Positions 6,701 through 6,905 of a DNA stretch of 6,905 bases are shown one piece after another. Source of the DNA: Clostridiaceae bacterium. Lineage in GTDB: Bacteria > Bacillota > Clostridia > Saccharofermentanales > UBA5734. Made by a program: the position numbers and the translations under genes. The DNA is taken from positions 1 through 6,905 of the forward strand of contig JAAZFW010000313.1 of the NCBI GenBank assembly GCA_012511525.1. The letters are read 5' to 3'. Position 1 is the stretch's first letter. Every line of letters begins with the position of its first letter. A model generated the notes under the pieces. That model made no database searches, was not told the origin of the DNA, and was given only the letters and a program-made list of their open reading frames with translations.

Positions 6701-6905
6701 GCCGTTTGCACGATACGTGACGATATGGACTTTGCCGGTGCCGATGTCACGTTCGACACGCTGCCTCCGCCGCTGGCTTCAGTCGCCTTGTATGGCCCTG
6801 AATTGAGCGCTCTGGCTGACACAGTCGGCTTTGCGGTAGACATCCTGTCCGACGGCGGCAATCCCGTCACGGAATACGGCGTGGTCCTGGACACCGTTCC
6901 GAACC
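3728..6905 (+). CDS. Large secreted/cell-surface protein with tandem fibronectin-III-like repeats (3' partial)
   Basis: One frame runs without a stop from ATG 3728 to the right edge, giving at least 1059 residues. Residues 1-33 form a signal peptide: basic 'MKKKTAKR', a Leu-rich core, and a probable signal-peptidase I site after 'ADA' (Ala33). The rest is about ten beta-rich repeats of fibronectin-III type. Each carries a 'GFVYS..PNP'-like strand (for example Gly412, Gly518, Gly627) and a later 'NTTYYLRAYA.N..GT.Y...FTT' strand pair. The aromatic anchors fall at residues 110, 246, 350, 458, 562, 668, 771, 884 and 988, so spacing is close to 105 residues after the second. The second repeat is about 30 residues longer and Asp/Pro-rich. 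Only two cysteines are visible, as expected for an exported protein of an anaerobe. No enzyme domain or wall anchor is seen; either could lie beyond the window. The repeats suggest a stalk, adhesin or spacer, but the specific function is unknown. Control by the upstream two-component system is plausible from position only. Confidence 0.9.
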   Translation, partial: MKKKTAKRTASLILALSLVLGLWAALPVQEADAGSQYITDILVRATASSVAVSFHYGKDTSDEDTQSLRVYLIRYDPYSKVVNGFYTPDGTNPVGDYQTTFANLPSGQQYYVQIHGSARTYGTLSDTERDYYSDLIPIRTVVPQAPQLGLSLMSLGASTVRLDCQLLDTGTGVSYDPDQRIWFQNLGVALKSSAVVVMRQSLAPAGNLDPNDPLAEGVFGPETWDDYENPFETGIEFASLEPDTEYIAQVQMTNTYDLTGYSAKLAFRTYANPQVSIDDVKALSTGVYVTATVTIDARDEVKSLSLYADDPDAGEPVYDPARLSGSLVRFDDATGQAVFQIGGLAYETEYDLQVLLESQGGQARSAKSTITTLPEPVQASVTTQPATVIRSDKARLNATIGSTGYTSIIEHGFLYSATNAHPVRGALDAVEVMAPVTSQTAPIPFFAIADGLLPGQLYHYVSFVRNNEGTSYGDSLTFTTITAPAVLTLDGITDKTTAAIRLYGEVVSTGGIEPTLRGFVYDQLPDPLLGKSSAQSALDDVTNASTGQFDVLVSGLSANTTYYYKAFIHSLSGTLYGAQYSFTTEALDTILPSVALLTITDPQVTDTTAEVYGTFTTPAGTTVTETGFVYSEMPNPTLNDFDSMFIPLTDTDGMFTTLLSSLKSNTTYYLRAYAINANGTGYSPAVSFTTKNTLSAVPPELITSFHVDDIQATALTVTLETTGSPVASKVVLYSETNPMPLYGAPGVSNVTLGLADGTQKTIDGLKPNTTYYLRAYTRKPDPILGGFVTRYSDVLTVTTRLSGPPLVSHAAIPVTDLDLYSATVNVTLDPNGGTISRYVVALTASHLEPALEGTGVQLFDVAASISSAQSVQIGLTGLHSRFNYAYRVYALNADGWGATPVQPLTTATAPDPVAAITAIEPGATAAAFTVTLSQDGINENKVGFIHVAVGTSPNPLPYDTSNRVALIEPDGNGTYSVTVTGLIPETHYYAKAVCTIRDDMDFAGADVTFDTLPPPLASVALYGPELSALADTVGFAVDILSDGGNPVTEYGVVLDTVPN
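5718..5746 (+). repeat. 29-bp perfect direct repeat, copy 1 (within Fn3-like repeat 6)
   Basis: It encodes 'NTTYYLRAY' and is identical base for base to 6027-6055, exactly 309 bp (103 codons) downstream, so both copies are in the same frame. Third codon positions are also identical, unlike in the other repeats. Confidence 0.85.
6027..6055 (+). repeat. 29-bp perfect direct repeat, copy 2 (within Fn3-like repeat 7)
   Basis: This is the second copy of the stretch at 5718-5746, in the same frame and encoding the same nine residues. The identity continues almost unbroken: the next codons are GCG and ACG in the two copies. Confidence 0.85.

Larger units (their letters stand above)
3827..6905 (+). 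repeat. Array of about ten Fn3-like protein repeats
   Basis: This is the mature part of the secreted protein. Approximate repeat limits by residue are 34-140, 143-270, 272-375, 377-480, 484-584, 592-690, 700-799, 803-906, 909-1011 and 1014 to the edge. Boundaries were set by eye from the recurring Tyr-rich strand and the closing 'FTT' or 'TT' before each linker. Most copies are diverged at the sequence level; the sixth and seventh are the most alike in the Tyr-rich strand. Confidence 0.7.

Noticed and set aside
3827..6905. CRISPR array or short tandem DNA repeats
   Set aside because: The repetition is at protein level with a period of about 310-320 bp and mostly diverged DNA. No short, evenly spaced identical repeats are present.

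Overview
The window is GC-rich (about 60% by eye), and every gene lies on the plus strand. It carries the 3' part of a three-gene signalling operon followed by the 5' part of a very large secreted repeat protein. The organism is most likely a GC-rich anaerobic member of the Clostridia (Bacillota). Three things support this: the 7TM sensor plus kinase plus LuxR-type regulator set, with a receiver that has 'DVFTNDGSG' where most have 'D-x-x-MP', is a Clostridia-type arrangement; all three visible starts have perfect AGGAGG Shine-Dalgarno sequences; and the exported protein has a simple Lys-rich signal peptide with an AxA site. The lineage is an inference from remembered family resemblance, not from a search.

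Positions 1-3509 hold the signalling operon. It contains a 5'-truncated membrane protein with a 7TM-sensor-type region, a PAS-like domain and a degenerate kinase core (1-1451); a multi-pass sensor histidine kinase with H-box His312 and N-box Asn408 (1448-2926); and a NarL/FixJ response regulator with phospho-acceptor Asp53 and a LuxR-type HTH (2907-3509). The genes overlap by 4 bp (ATGA) and 20 bp, so translation is probably coupled. The first protein looks like a pseudokinase: by eye, Asp288 lies where the kinase has its phospho-accepting His, and Arg392 lies where it has the N-box Asn. It may therefore act as a sensory or allosteric partner of the second protein.

Positions 3510-3727 are a 218-bp intergenic region with an AT-rich core. 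It holds a perfect 9-bp inverted repeat with a 12-bp spacer (3541-3570), a weak sigma-A-like promoter just downstream, and a strong ribosome binding site. I see no intrinsic terminator. The inverted repeat looks like an operator for a dimeric regulator, and the regulator encoded just upstream is the obvious candidate.

Positions 3728-6905 are one uninterrupted reading frame of at least 1059 codons that runs off the window. It encodes a signal peptide followed by about ten fibronectin-III-like repeats with a period close to 105 residues. The working model is a membrane-sensing two-component system that controls a neighbouring giant cell-surface or secreted protein.
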